Positions 7,255-15,580 of a stretch of DNA of 64,000 nt are shown here, piece after piece. Within the stretch, counting starts at the first letter, position 1. Every line of letters starts with the position of its first letter. The notes under the pieces were generated by a model. The model worked only from the letters and a program-made list of their open reading frames with translations. It searched no databases and had not been told where the DNA came from. The translations under genes were made by a program, and so were the position numbers. Location of the stretch: contig NZ_JADKRV010000002.1 of NCBI RefSeq assembly GCF_015351025.1, positions 248,001 to 312,000 of the forward strand, read 5' to 3'. This DNA is from Curtobacterium sp. VKM Ac-1376 (GTDB lineage: Bacteria; Actinomycetota; Actinomycetes; Actinomycetales; Microbacteriaceae).

Positions 7255-10200
7255 TCAGCCGGTGAGCACTTCGATCTGATGCATCGCGTTCAAGAACTTC
7301 TGCTCAGTGAACGGCTCGCCGTGGTATTCGAACGTGGGTGCGTACGTCTTCGCCGGGGACGATGAACCACCCTCGAGCGCGTCGGAGATGCGCGGCGTCA
7401 ACGGCACCACCGCTTCGTCGTACCGGCCTTCACCGACGTTGACGAGCGTGCCGCCAGGACGCCGACCCACAAGCGCGCCGGCAGCGAGCTGCGGAACCTG
7501 CCCCGACATGCCCTTGAACTCGAAGTGCCACGGCTCCCGCTGCGAGAACCCGAGGCCAGTGTTCGCCCAGCCGTACTTCGCACCGTTCGAACGGAGCCAG
7601 TCCTGACCGCCCGCAACATCCGCCGCGAGCCCGAGACCGTGCACAGACGTCCCAGGCGACGCAGCGAGGTTGCCGCCGCTCTTGAACAGCGACCACCGGT
7701 ACTGCTGCGCCTTCAAGTCGCGGTAACCCTCCGTCAGCCGGAGAGCGCCACCAGACGCCCGATACGCGGTGTTCCACGCAGACGCAGCAGCCTTCTTCAG
7801 CAGCCCGCCAGTCGCACCAACACCGGAACCCGGAGCGAACCCGAGCGCCTGAGCCAACGACGTCGAAGGAAGGTTGCCGTTCGCCCCGTTGCCGCCGAAC
7901 GTGCCAGCATCACCCGTGTCACCGATGCCCTTGATCTTGTCGATGACGCCGGAGAGGACCTTGCTGCCGACGCCCTTCGCCATGTCGAGCATCGCGCCGG
8001 CACCGGGTACCTTCCCGATCATGCCCTTGACGAGCTTGCCGAGGGTGCCCGTCGGGTCGGAGACGATGGACTTGGCGGTCTCTGCGGCGTTCTTCGTCCA
8101 GTCCCACGCCTTGCCAGCCTTGCCCTTAAGCCAATCCCAACTTGACGACGCAGCACCAACGAGCCCGCCATTCGCGTACCCGTTGTTCGCGATCGCTTGC
8201 AGCCGACCAACGCCAAGACGCTCGGTCTGCTCCTTCGTGAACACGTACTCGCCGCGGTGCACGATGCCAGCCGGTTCGTACTTCCCGCCTGGACCCGTGT
8301 AGCCACCCGTCGCGAACCCCTTCGGGAGTTCCACCTTCGGCAGGGGGTCGGTGTGGAAGACCTTCGCCAGCTTGTTGAAGTTGTCGATGATCCCGCCTTG
8401 GATGACGGTCTCGACAATGAACTTGATCGGAGCCTTGACGACGGACTTCACCAGGCCCCAGGCTTTCCCGATGCCATCCTTCATGGCGGTGAACGCCTTC
8501 GGGACGGTGTTCTTTGCGATGTCCACGATCTTGTCGAAGACGGGCTTGATCCAGGAGTTCCAAACTCCGCGGACGACGGTCCCGATTCCATCGAAGACGG
8601 GCTTGATGATCGAGTCGCGCAGCCACGTGAACACGGGGCCGAGAGTGTTGCGGAGGAAACCGACCACGGCCGAGAAGATCGGCAACACGACACCGTTCCA
8701 CCACGTGGAGAACATCGCGCCGATGAACCCGAACACCGGCTGGATCACACCCGTCCACAGCCAAGTGAAAGCCGCACCGAGAGTGTTCACGACCGCGCCG
8801 CGGATCAACGCAGCAGTCGGGGCGATGACGCTAGTCCAGAGCCACCGGAAGATCGCGCCGACGAGCTGGAAGATCGGCGAGATCCACGTCGACCACAGGT
8901 AGCTCACAGCGCTTCCGATGGCAGTAAGAGCTGGCTGCACAGCGGTCTTCCAAAGCCACACAAACCAGCCACCCACAGCCTGCGCCGCGACGGAGATCAG
9001 CGAGAAAGCGCCGTTGACGAGGTCGCGGAACCAGCCGATGTTGTTGTACGCCCACACGATGCCTGCCACCAGCGCCGCGAGAGCAGCGACGACGATACCG
9101 ATCGGGTTCGCCGCCAGGGCCGCGTTCAACAGCCACTGACCAGCCGCAGCCGCCCGAGCTGCAACAGCCGACGCAACAGTCGCCACCCGCTGCGCGACCA
9201 AAGCTGCGCGGCTCCGCAACGACGCCACAGCGCCGACGTTCGTTGCCGCCGTGTTCGACGCGGTCGCGGCAGTGTTCGCGCGAGTCGCCAACGCGGTCTG
9301 ATACTCGAGGCGCGCCGCGTCGAGACGCAACGCGTTCCGGCGAATCTGCACCGGCAAAGCCAGGAGCTCCGCGGTACGCAGCACGACCGACGCGGCCGCA
9401 GTGGCGCGAGTGGCGAGCTGCCAGGCGATGAAACCAGCAACGATCAGCGGCATGTACTTGATGAGAGTGTCGACGTGGTCAGCGAGGAAACCGAGGACCC
9501 CAGCGAGGACCGTGATGCCAGCCGCCGCAAGCTTGCCGACAGAGTCACCGAGCTCCGGAAGCTGATCACGGAACGCAGCGAAAGCCGGGGTCAGCTTCGA
9601 CAGGGACTCACCGACACTGCCCAGAGCCGTGTCAGTGTCACCACTGCTCAGCGACGTGAAGATGCCGCGCACCTTGCCCGCGAAAGCAGACGCACCGGCA
9701 ACGACCTTGCTGAAGTCGACACGGTCGATCCACCCAGCGAGGGCGGCCATCCCCACTGTGACCTTCTCGTTGAGGGTGTCAGCGAACGGCTGCAACGCGA
9801 CGCCGGCACGGTCCACGGCGTTCATGACGGACGTGAACAGTGCAGGCGCAGCAGCTACCCCACCGGAGAGGAACATCGCACCGATACGTCCGAGAGCGGC
9901 ACCAACGTTCGCCCACGCGCCGCGCACAGTCTCACCTGACGCGAGCGCCGCGCCACCGATGTTCTCCTCAATGACCTTGCGGAACGTGGCCGCGTCGACC
10001 TCGCCCTTGCGGACCATGTCGGACAGGTCGTCGGCGGAGACGCCGTACTCCTTCTGCAGCCACTGGAAGATCGGGATACCCCGGTCGGCGAGCTGATTCA
10101 GGTTGTCCGTGTAGACCTTGCCGGTGGTCGTCGTCTTGTTGATGATCGACCCCATCTCATCCAGCGAGACGCCCGCGATGGACGCAGCATCCGCTGTGAG

Positions 10201-10638
10201 AGTGAGGTACTTCGTGAGATCCTGGCCGGGCTTGATACCGGCGGCGACAGCATTCGACGCGACAACCGCAGCGTCGCCGAGACCAAACGCGGTGCCCTTC
10301 ACGGACGCCAGAGCGGAATCCATGATCGTGGCGATCTGCTTCGTCGAATTGCCGAGGCCCTTAAGCTTCCCCTGCGCGTCGTCGATGTTCAGGAGCCGAT
10401 CAAGGCCCTTCTTCGCGGCGACACCAGCGATCGCCGCCCCGATGGCCGCGACAGACCCACCAACGATTGCGGTGGTCTTCGCGGCCATCTTCCCGGCCGA
10501 CGCCAGGAACGAACCCGACATTTTGCTACCAACAGACGCACCCAGAGCAGACGGGTTGATCTCGTTCTGTAGCTTCTTGCTGAACCCACGGGCACTAGGG
10601 GCCACCGTGACGTAGGCGATCGCTGATTCAGTAGCCAC
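7255..10638 (-). CDS. Tape measure protein with embedded M15 peptidase domain
   Basis: Predicted 1,127 aa from a GTG. N-terminal ~30-250 is a typical tape-measure region (KKGLDRLL...AQGKLKGLG). Ala-rich helices span ~400-500, hydrophobic segment ~505-530, and ~556-735 has Trp-rich repeats of the W...I.P.F type (WLWTGVIQPVFGFIG, WLRDSIIKPVFDGIG). Residues ~955-1043 form a D-Ala-D-Ala carboxypeptidase-like (M15) domain with SVHGLGLAADV (His1000, Asp1007) and PWHFEF (His1038). Such domains locally open peptidoglycan during DNA injection. At ~1 aa per 1.5 A of tail this length implies a tail of about 170 nm, a rule-of-thumb estimate. Confidence 0.92.
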   Translation of the reverse strand: MATESAIAYVTVAPSARGFSKKLQNEINPSALGASVGSKMSGSFLASAGKMAAKTTAIVGGSVAAIGAAIAGVAAKKGLDRLLNIDDAQGKLKGLGNSTKQIATIMDSALASVKGTAFGLGDAAVVASNAVAAGIKPGQDLTKYLTLTADAASIAGVSLDEMGSIINKTTTTGKVYTDNLNQLADRGIPIFQWLQKEYGVSADDLSDMVRKGEVDAATFRKVIEENIGGAALASGETVRGAWANVGAALGRIGAMFLSGGVAAAPALFTSVMNAVDRAGVALQPFADTLNEKVTVGMAALAGWIDRVDFSKVVAGASAFAGKVRGIFTSLSSGDTDTALGSVGESLSKLTPAFAAFRDQLPELGDSVGKLAAAGITVLAGVLGFLADHVDTLIKYMPLIVAGFIAWQLATRATAAASVVLRTAELLALPVQIRRNALRLDAARLEYQTALATRANTAATASNTAATNVGAVASLRSRAALVAQRVATVASAVAARAAAAGQWLLNAALAANPIGIVVAALAALVAGIVWAYNNIGWFRDLVNGAFSLISVAAQAVGGWFVWLWKTAVQPALTAIGSAVSYLWSTWISPIFQLVGAIFRWLWTSVIAPTAALIRGAVVNTLGAAFTWLWTGVIQPVFGFIGAMFSTWWNGVVLPIFSAVVGFLRNTLGPVFTWLRDSIIKPVFDGIGTVVRGVWNSWIKPVFDKIVDIAKNTVPKAFTAMKDGIGKAWGLVKSVVKAPIKFIVETVIQGGIIDNFNKLAKVFHTDPLPKVELPKGFATGGYTGPGGKYEPAGIVHRGEYVFTKEQTERLGVGRLQAIANNGYANGGLVGAASSSWDWLKGKAGKAWDWTKNAAETAKSIVSDPTGTLGKLVKGMIGKVPGAGAMLDMAKGVGSKVLSGVIDKIKGIGDTGDAGTFGGNGANGNLPSTSLAQALGFAPGSGVGATGGLLKKAAASAWNTAYRASGGALRLTEGYRDLKAQQYRWSLFKSGGNLAASPGTSVHGLGLAADVAGGQDWLRSNGAKYGWANTGLGFSQREPWHFEFKGMSGQVPQLAAGALVGRRPGGTLVNVGEGRYDEAVVPLTPRISDALEGGSSSPAKTYAPTFEYHGEPFTEQKFLNAMHQIEVLTG

Positions 10639-10662
10639 AACAGCCTGCTTTCTGGTCGTTCG

Positions 10663-11373
10663 TCAGACGCTCATGTGGGTCCGGTTGCTCTTCGATGCGT
10701 TGCAGCGCAGGTGCGCGAGCTGCAGATTCGATGGCACGTCGAGACCGCCGTTTGCGCGTGGAATGACGTGGTCAACTGATTTGCGCATGACGTCCGGGAA
10801 TGCGAGTGCCATGTCGACTTGGGTCGCGCAGATGCCACAGACTGTCCCGTCGCGCTGCGCGATCTCATCAGCAGTCATTGCCCAGCGCGTCTGTTTCTTG
10901 CATGAGGAGCAAAGCTGCGAGTCAGCGCGTCGGAATTGCCCGCGGCGAGTCAGCTCGAGCAGGTCGATCGAGTCGCCACAGGCGGCGCACGTTTTCACGG
11001 TCGGGCGCCCCCCTTTGTGCCTGCTGTCCATCACTTGACAGCGGCCTGAGCAATGCTTTCGGCGGCGGCTTCCCGGGGCGACTGGGCTGCCACAAATGAC
11101 GCAGTTCGCGCCGACCGCTGCCCACTTGTAGGAGAACGGCTTCACTTCACCCTTGCGCCGCCACTGCGAGTAGTGCGCAGCGCACCAAGTGCGATTTCGC
11201 ACGGCGTTTTCGCAACCCTCAACCGAGCATTGAGCAGGCACGCGCGGTGCTGGATCCGCAGTTGTGCCCGATCGCAAAAACCGCTGATAATGCCGAGGGC
11301 AAAGTCCGCGTGCGCCTCTCGTGCCCACAATGGACTCGCACTCGGCAACGGAACAAGGGTCGGTTTTCGGCAT
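10663..11373 (-). CDS. Free-standing HNH endonuclease with zinc-finger repeats
   Basis: Predicted 236 aa. At least four Cys/His clusters: CSVAECESIVGTRGARGLCPRH, CSVEGCENAVRNRTWCAAHY, CVICGSP...CSGRC, CAACG...CSSC. The C-terminal HNH nuclease shows SVDHVIPRANGG and NLQLAHLRCNASKSNR. The first two finger units are duplicated CxxxxC...CxxHY modules, likely DNA-contacting. It lies between the chaperone and tape-measure genes with 3 nt to the first; this junction is normally closed, so the gene looks like an inserted homing-type element that left the flanking tail genes intact. Base composition is slightly lower in GC than its neighbours. Confidence 0.88.
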   Translation of the reverse strand: MPKTDPCSVAECESIVGTRGARGLCPRHYQRFLRSGTTADPAPRVPAQCSVEGCENAVRNRTWCAAHYSQWRRKGEVKPFSYKWAAVGANCVICGSPVAPGSRRRKHCSGRCQVMDSRHKGGRPTVKTCAACGDSIDLLELTRRGQFRRADSQLCSSCKKQTRWAMTADEIAQRDGTVCGICATQVDMALAFPDVMRKSVDHVIPRANGGLDVPSNLQLAHLRCNASKSNRTHMSV

Positions 11374-11376
11374 CGC

Positions 11377-12080
11377 TCAGCCCCTGTTCTTTTTAAGCAC
11401 CTCCCGCGCTTCCGCAGGGGAGAGAGTGGTCTTGCCAAGTCGGCTGGTGTTGCTGTCTTTCCACGGCCGCGGGTACGGCTTCGGCCGGCGACCGTTGCTG
11501 TTTGCCGCGTAGAAGGCGTCGATGAAGTCGGCCTGCTGGATCCACTCGCGAGACACGGGGAAATCCCACCCATGCGTCGCGGCGAATAGCACCGAAGACG
11601 GCTCCCGTGTCGCGACACGCAGGAGGCGGTCGACCTTTACGTGGTCGACCGCCTTTCCCCACGCGTCACGAATGGAGCCGTCATCGCGCAGGTCAAGCCC
11701 GAGCTGATGCAGCTCCCAAACAAACTCGTCAGGGTAGGACTCCGCTAGTTCCCGGAGTCCTTGGATTCCCCCAGGCCCACGTGCTCCGACCACGCCTCGA
11801 ACACTGCGCCGAGGTCTTCCATGTCGAGAGCCGACTTGAAGTTCTCCGGGACGACGAGCGCGTAGAACGTGTCCACGAGGGCAACACCGACCTCGCGCTG
11901 CCACTGCTCCTGCACGTCCTTCGCAGGGTTCTTCGGCTTCTTGTTCTGCGCCTGTGCGGTCAGGATCTCCGCGGGGATGCGTCCGGGGAGCGTGTACTCG
12001 GTGCCGTCGTACTCGACGACGAGTGCGGGGCGGCTCTTCGCCTTGATCTGCAGTGCCTTCACGGCGGTGGTCTCGGTCAT
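11377..12080 (-). CDS. Tail assembly chaperone, frameshifted long form
   Basis: The frame ending at 11377 has no good start of its own and overlaps the end of the short chaperone gene. Slipping -1 at GGGGGAA (minus strand, 11772-11766) joins the first ~100 residues of the short form to about 130 more (ELAESYPDEFVWELHQLGL... through DFIDAFYAANSNGRRP and EVLKKNRG). This gpG/gpGT arrangement between tail-tube and tape-measure genes is conserved in long-tailed phages, where both forms chaperone the tape measure. GGGGGAA is the natural candidate, but the exact slip codon is inferred. Confidence 0.8.
11745..12080 (-). CDS. Tail assembly chaperone, short form
   Basis: Predicted 111 aa from ATG 12080, preceded by GGAGATACGC. 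Acidic/helical protein (EYDGTEYTLPGRIPAEIL, QREVGVALVDTFYALVVPENF) ending GESKDSGN. It binds the tape-measure helices during tail assembly by analogy with lambda gpG. The end of this gene is the overlap in which frameshifting produces the longer form. Confidence 0.8.
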   Translation of the reverse strand: MTETTAVKALQIKAKSRPALVVEYDGTEYTLPGRIPAEILTAQAQNKKPKNPAKDVQEQWQREVGVALVDTFYALVVPENFKSALDMEDLGAVFEAWSEHVGLGESKDSGN

Positions 12081-12162
12081 GCGTATCTCCTGGCTCGGTT
12101 GAGAGTGCTCGGGTGATGTGGGGCGGTGTGCCGGAGCCCGAGCGCTCCGGCACACCGGTCAG

Positions 12163-12369
12163 TCACTTCGTGGGCGTAGTCGCCTTGGAAGTGGTCTTGG
12201 AGTCCGGCTCGGCGTCAACACCGGTCGGAACATCGGCGGGCTTCGTCTCCTTGACATCGCCCGTGACACGCACCCAGTAGTTCTTGTCCTGAGAAGCGCG
12301 CTGCTCGACGGTGACCTTCTTGATCTCGCCGGACTGGACGTGCCGGACAAACAGGGTCTTCGCAGTCAT
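12163..12369 (-). CDS. Small hypothetical protein between tail tube and chaperone
   Basis: Predicted 68 aa from ATG 12369, 2 nt after the tail-tube gene. N-terminal ~45 residues look like a small beta domain (KTLFVRHVQSGEIKKVTVEQ, KNYWVRVTGDVKETKPADVP); the tail is Ser/Thr/Lys-rich and disordered. No family recognised. Co-translated position suggests a structural or assembly role in the tail. Confidence 0.65.
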   Translation of the reverse strand: MTAKTLFVRHVQSGEIKKVTVEQRASQDKNYWVRVTGDVKETKPADVPTGVDAEPDSKTTSKATTPTK

Positions 12370-12371
12370 GC

Positions 12372-12926
12372 TCACGCCCCCGTCGTGGTGTCGAGGCTCG
12401 AGTACCACTTGACGGCCGAGTAGGTCTCGTCACCGTCTGTGATCTCGTAGCCCGTAACGGTGACCTCGTAGCCGATGGGCTCGCCACTGGCGTAGACCTG
12501 CTCACCGACCTCGGTCACTTCACCGTTCGGGACATCAATGCGAATGATGTCGTCGTCGTCAATGACGTCGATGACGAACGACTTGCGGCCACCGGTCTTC
12601 GACGGGTTGACCTTCACCGAACCGTTCGTGGCGACCTTTGAGCCGTAGTAGAGCTCGATGTTCTCCTTCTTGGTCTCAAGAAGGATGAAGGCGTACGTGA
12701 TGGACGACTCAGTGACAACCTCTCGCAGGAGGGCACCGTTCTGCCACCCACGAATCTGGTTGCTCGACCGCTCGCGGCTTTCAGTGACCCCGCCGTCACC
12801 GACATAGCCAAGGTCGGTGTGTTCTGCGGAGAGGGCGATGGTGGCATCGGTGGGGCGGGTCGCGGTGGTCGGGGCGGCGTAAACTGCCCCGGTCACGGCC
12901 ACCCTGACGTTTGAACTGTCGAGCAT
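12372..12926 (-). CDS. Major tail (tube) protein
   Basis: Predicted 184 aa. Beta-rich with the tail-tube pattern: N-terminal SNVRVAVTGAVYAAPT, then AEHTDLGYVGDGGVTESRER, and a C-terminal strand set (EPIGYEVTVTGYEIT). Located upstream of the chaperone and downstream of the connector genes, as in other siphoviruses. A terminator-like hairpin separates it from the connector genes, which would allow its high expression from a separate promoter, though none is recognisable with certainty. Confidence 0.85.
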   Translation of the reverse strand: MLDSSNVRVAVTGAVYAAPTTATRPTDATIALSAEHTDLGYVGDGGVTESRERSSNQIRGWQNGALLREVVTESSITYAFILLETKKENIELYYGSKVATNGSVKVNPSKTGGRKSFVIDVIDDDDIIRIDVPNGEVTEVGEQVYASGEPIGYEVTVTGYEITDGDETYSAVKWYSSLDTTTGA

Positions 12927-13015
12927 GTGCTCGCCTTTCGTCGGTGATTGTGGGCGCGACGGCCCCTGATATCCCCGGCTCGGAGGGGAAGTGGTCCGGT
13001 AGTCCGGACATGCAA

Positions 13016-13041
13016 AAGGCCCCGCCGATTGGCAGGGCCTT
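13016..13041 (-). terminator. Hairpin between connector genes and tail tube
   Basis: Minus strand AAGGCCCTGCC, loop AATC, GGCGGGGCCTT, followed by TTTTGC: an 11-bp stem with one G-T pair and a T run. Good intrinsic-terminator shape in the middle of the late gene block. Confidence 0.75.
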
Positions 13042-13053
13042 CAAGAAAGTGGG

Positions 13054-13464
13054 TCAGAGGTTCCGGCCGCGATGCCGGACCTCGAGTTGCGCGGTCTGCT
13101 TGAAGAAACCGTCCGCAGCGGGATCCGAGTTCGGTCCGCCATTTACGTCAGCGTGGAGAATCGGCCGACCATCAACCATCCCGCCCAGACCGCGCGACGT
13201 AGCCAACCCGAGAACAAGATTCATCAGGTCAACGGAAACGCCCTCATCGTCGGCGATCACATCAACCGTCACATACGAGGTGCGAACCGTGTCACCCGTA
13301 CCGCCACCAGGACCCGTCGTCAGCACCACCGCACGGCGGCTGTTCGCACCCATCCGGTTCGACACATCCACACCAGCCGTAAACGGTTCACTGCGAGCCG
13401 ACAACAGCACGCCCATGCGGACGATCAGATGCGCCAGGAAGTCGTCATACACGATGCCGTACAC
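13054..13464 (-). CDS. Tail terminator / tail completion protein
   Basis: Predicted 136 aa from GTG 13464, chosen because AGGAGGT is directly upstream; upstream frame is spurious. Contains YDDFLAHLIVRMGVLLSA, a central TVDVIADDEGVSVDLMNLVLG and C-terminal QTAQLEVRHRGRNL, fitting the alpha/beta tail-terminator fold (lambda gpU-like) in size and position between connector genes and the tail tube. Family call is by context and size. Confidence 0.7.
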   Translation of the reverse strand: MYGIVYDDFLAHLIVRMGVLLSARSEPFTAGVDVSNRMGANSRRAVVLTTGPGGGTGDTVRTSYVTVDVIADDEGVSVDLMNLVLGLATSRGLGGMVDGRPILHADVNGGPNSDPAADGFFKQTAQLEVRHRGRNL

Positions 13465-13472
13465 GTGACCTC

Positions 13473-13730
13473 CTAACGAGGCGTCGCATTGCTGAGGACA
13501 GAACGGATCGCAGCCACAAGCCGCGCCCTCTCCCACATCTCAGCCTCAACACGGAGACGGACACGAGAGTTCGAAGTGCCGACACCAGTACGGATCGCGG
13601 TGACGGTCGCGCCACCGGGGATCTGCGTGGCGATGCGATCCGCGTACGGACGCAACTGATCCTCGATGCCCTTCGACGCGAGGACGGCACCGAAGCCGCG
13701 ACGGTTCAGGACGACGCGTGACTTAGGCAC
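13473..13730 (-). CDS. HK97 gp10-like neck protein
   Basis: Predicted 85 aa from GTG 13730, overlapping the preceding stop (GTGCCTAA). Sequence MPKSRVVLNRRGFGAVLASK, a helical middle and VRLRVEAEMWERARLV. Small basic proteins with this opening (VxLNRxGFxxVL) sit in the head-tail connector block of actinophages and are usually called minor capsid or gp10-like proteins. Role inferred from order. Confidence 0.65.
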   Translation of the reverse strand: MPKSRVVLNRRGFGAVLASKGIEDQLRPYADRIATQIPGGATVTAIRTGVGTSNSRVRLRVEAEMWERARLVAAIRSVLSNATPR

Positions 13731-14046
13731 TGACGTAGTCCGAACGTCGCACGATGAGGACGTCGCCGGGATAGCGGCCGCGCGGGTGCACCCATCGCGC
13801 CTTGGGGCCATCCGCCTCGTACCGTTCCCCGTAGATGGTGAACGCATCCGACTCGGTCACGTCAGTGCCAGGATGCAGGTAGAGCGTGCCGCCGTACTCC
13901 AGCAGAACTTGCTCAACGCCTTCTGATTCGCCCTTGACCGCGGGCGCGAACCCAACAATGTCAAGTTCCGTGGTCGCCTCAGTGAACGTGGGCTTTCCGT
14001 ACCGGTCTTTGCCTGACTCGGTAAGGCGGATCCGGGCGATTTTCAC
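13723..14046 (-). CDS. Head-tail connector (head closure / stopper)
   Basis: Predicted 107 aa with a beta-barrel-like pattern (MKIARIRLTESGKDRYGKPT, TELDIVGFAPA, GTLYLHPGTDVTESDAFTIY, YPGDVLIVRRSDYVSA). Size, strand pattern and position match head-closure (SPP1 gp16-like) proteins, which seal the portal after packaging. Overlaps the previous gene by 4 nt and the next by 8 nt. Confidence 0.72.
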   Translation of the reverse strand: MKIARIRLTESGKDRYGKPTFTEATTELDIVGFAPAVKGESEGVEQVLLEYGGTLYLHPGTDVTESDAFTIYGERYEADGPKARWVHPRGRYPGDVLIVRRSDYVSA

Positions 14047-14483
14047 AGCTGAGAACCAAGCGGCACGTACGGGGCCGAGAACGGCGAGGTTGACGGGATC
14101 ATGTCGATCGTGAACGCGCCTCGAGAGCGTGTGCCCTGCAACTTTGCAAGCTCATCGTCGGTGAGTCCAAGACCTCCTGGCACGTCGCCCCCGTAAGTAG
14201 CGGACTCCGTGAAAGGGCCCGTCGTCGTGTTCCGCTGCCGAACGCCCTCCGGGTTGCGGAAAACACGAGTGACCATAGCCACAACCACATCACGGGCCGT
14301 GTCTAGCAGGTCAGTGGAGGCCCCAAGCTCTGCCTCAGCATCAATACGGGCCTGCAGGTGGGGGACACGAAAGCGAATCTCCCGCTCGGCCCGCGCAACC
14401 CAATTCGTTACCCTATCAACATCGGTAGGGGCGTCAGAACCTATCCACGCGTCCAACACATCATCAGCGCTCGTCCAGGCCAT
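14043..14483 (-). CDS. Head-tail adaptor
   Basis: Predicted 146 aa. Helical N-terminal domain (WTSADDVLDAWIG, RVTNWVARAEREIRFRVPHL, LLDTARDVVVAMVTRVFRNP) followed by a loop-rich C-terminus (GPFTESATYGG...GLGLTDDELAKL). This is the Gp19/Gp15/Gp42-type adaptor pattern common in Gram-positive phages, binding the portal exit. Follows the capsid genes and starts the translationally coupled connector run. Confidence 0.8.
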   Translation of the reverse strand: MAWTSADDVLDAWIGSDAPTDVDRVTNWVARAEREIRFRVPHLQARIDAEAELGASTDLLDTARDVVVAMVTRVFRNPEGVRQRNTTTGPFTESATYGGDVPGGLGLTDDELAKLQGTRSRGAFTIDMIPSTSPFSAPYVPLGSQL

Positions 14484-14500
14484 GACGCCCCTCCCTCTGC

Positions 14501-14644
14501 TTACTCGGACTTCTTTGGACGCCCCACGGGACGCTTCGGATCAACCGGCTTGTCCGTTGAAACCCACCCTTGACGGATGAGCTTCACCGCCAACGCCGGC
14601 TCCACCTCAACGAGGGAGCCGGCAGGCGACTTCAACCCCACCAT
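14501..14644 (-). CDS. Small basic hypothetical protein
   Basis: Predicted 47 aa from ATG 14644, overlapping the capsid stop by one base (TGATG), so probably translated by re-initiation. Sequence VGLKSPAGSLVEVEPALAVK then LIRQGWVSTDKP and a basic tail PVGRPKKSE with an AT-hook-like GRPKK. Similar tiny genes follow capsid genes in many actinophages; function unknown. Confidence 0.65.
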   Translation of the reverse strand: MVGLKSPAGSLVEVEPALAVKLIRQGWVSTDKPVDPKRPVGRPKKSE

Positions 14645-15552
14645 CAGACCGCCGCAGGCTCGTTGTACTTCACGAACGAAGCCACGTCGGCGACGTCCCA
14701 TGCGTACTCGGCCTCCGCGCGAATGGCGACCAGGTTGTTCTCGAACAGCGACACCAGTTCGCCATTGATGGTCACGGATGCCTGCGTGGAGATGTCGTAG
14801 CTGATGCCACCAACAACGCCCCAGACTGCCTTGGACCAGTTTCCACCGAAACCGAGGACGGTGCCGTTGCCGACACCATCGCCGATGTACGACGGGCGAC
14901 CGAGCACGCGACCGGCACGCACAACCTCGGCGGTCTCGACGGTGGGGCTGTCGATGAACAGGGGACGCCCGTTCGTGTCGACCGCACCGTTGAAGATCGG
15001 CTCAGCCATGCTGTCGAACCCGAAACCGGTGAGGCGCTTGCTGTCGTTGACGAGCAGCGACAGGCCGGCGTTGATGTCCGCGAAGATTCCGCCATCAGTC
15101 TGAGCCGCAGAACCGAGGGTGACAGCCTTGGTGGTGGCGTTCAGGAAGTTGCCTGCACCGAACGGGCTGTTGGTGCCGTAAGCGGCTGCGCTGTCGAACG
15201 CCAGCGCGAACGCTTCCGCAAGGTCGAGGCGCAGGTCGTCGATGTAGCCGCCCGGGTTCGCTCGAACCGTCTCAGCCGACACGACCGAGATCGCAGCGAG
15301 CTTCTTGGGGCTGATCTTACGCAGCGCCTTGCCGCCCGAGGTGGTCGGCTTCTGGCCACCCTCAGCAACCCATGCGGCGGTGGGCTTGGAGGTCGTGTAA
15401 GCGATCTCCACACCGTTCGCCCCAACGGGGATCTTGCGGGCGAGCTGCTGGAACACCGACGCGCGGCGTGCCTCAGCGAAAATGTCGCCAGCCTCGGTGG
15501 GCTTGATGAATCCAGCGAACTCGCTGGTAGTGGTGGGGGCAGTCTGAGCCAT
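14644..15552 (-). CDS. Major capsid protein, HK97 fold
   Basis: Predicted 302 aa from ATG 15552 (AGGAG 6 nt upstream; TTG and GTG codons just before are less likely). HK97-type features: VFQQLARKIPVGANGVEIAY, WVAEGGQKPTT, LAAISVVSAETVRANPGGYI (spine helix region), FDSAAAYGTNSPFGAG, VVGGISYDIS and a C-terminal strand with IRAEAEYAWDVAD. N-terminus lacks a long scaffolding delta domain, consistent with a separate scaffold gene directly upstream. Forms the icosahedral shell. Confidence 0.92.
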   Translation of the reverse strand: MAQTAPTTTSEFAGFIKPTEAGDIFAEARRASVFQQLARKIPVGANGVEIAYTTSKPTAAWVAEGGQKPTTSGGKALRKISPKKLAAISVVSAETVRANPGGYIDDLRLDLAEAFALAFDSAAAYGTNSPFGAGNFLNATTKAVTLGSAAQTDGGIFADINAGLSLLVNDSKRLTGFGFDSMAEPIFNGAVDTNGRPLFIDSPTVETAEVVRAGRVLGRPSYIGDGVGNGTVLGFGGNWSKAVWGVVGGISYDISTQASVTINGELVSLFENNLVAIRAEAEYAWDVADVASFVKYNEPAAV

Positions 15553-15580
15553 CACCAACTCCTAACTGTGGTTGGGGGCA

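Noticed and set aside
7255..10640. Long open frames on the plus strand across the tape measure and terminase region
   Set aside because: They are antisense to genes with recognised motifs, lack ribosome sites, and their translations are Arg/Ser/Pro-rich mirror translations typical of high-GC shadows.
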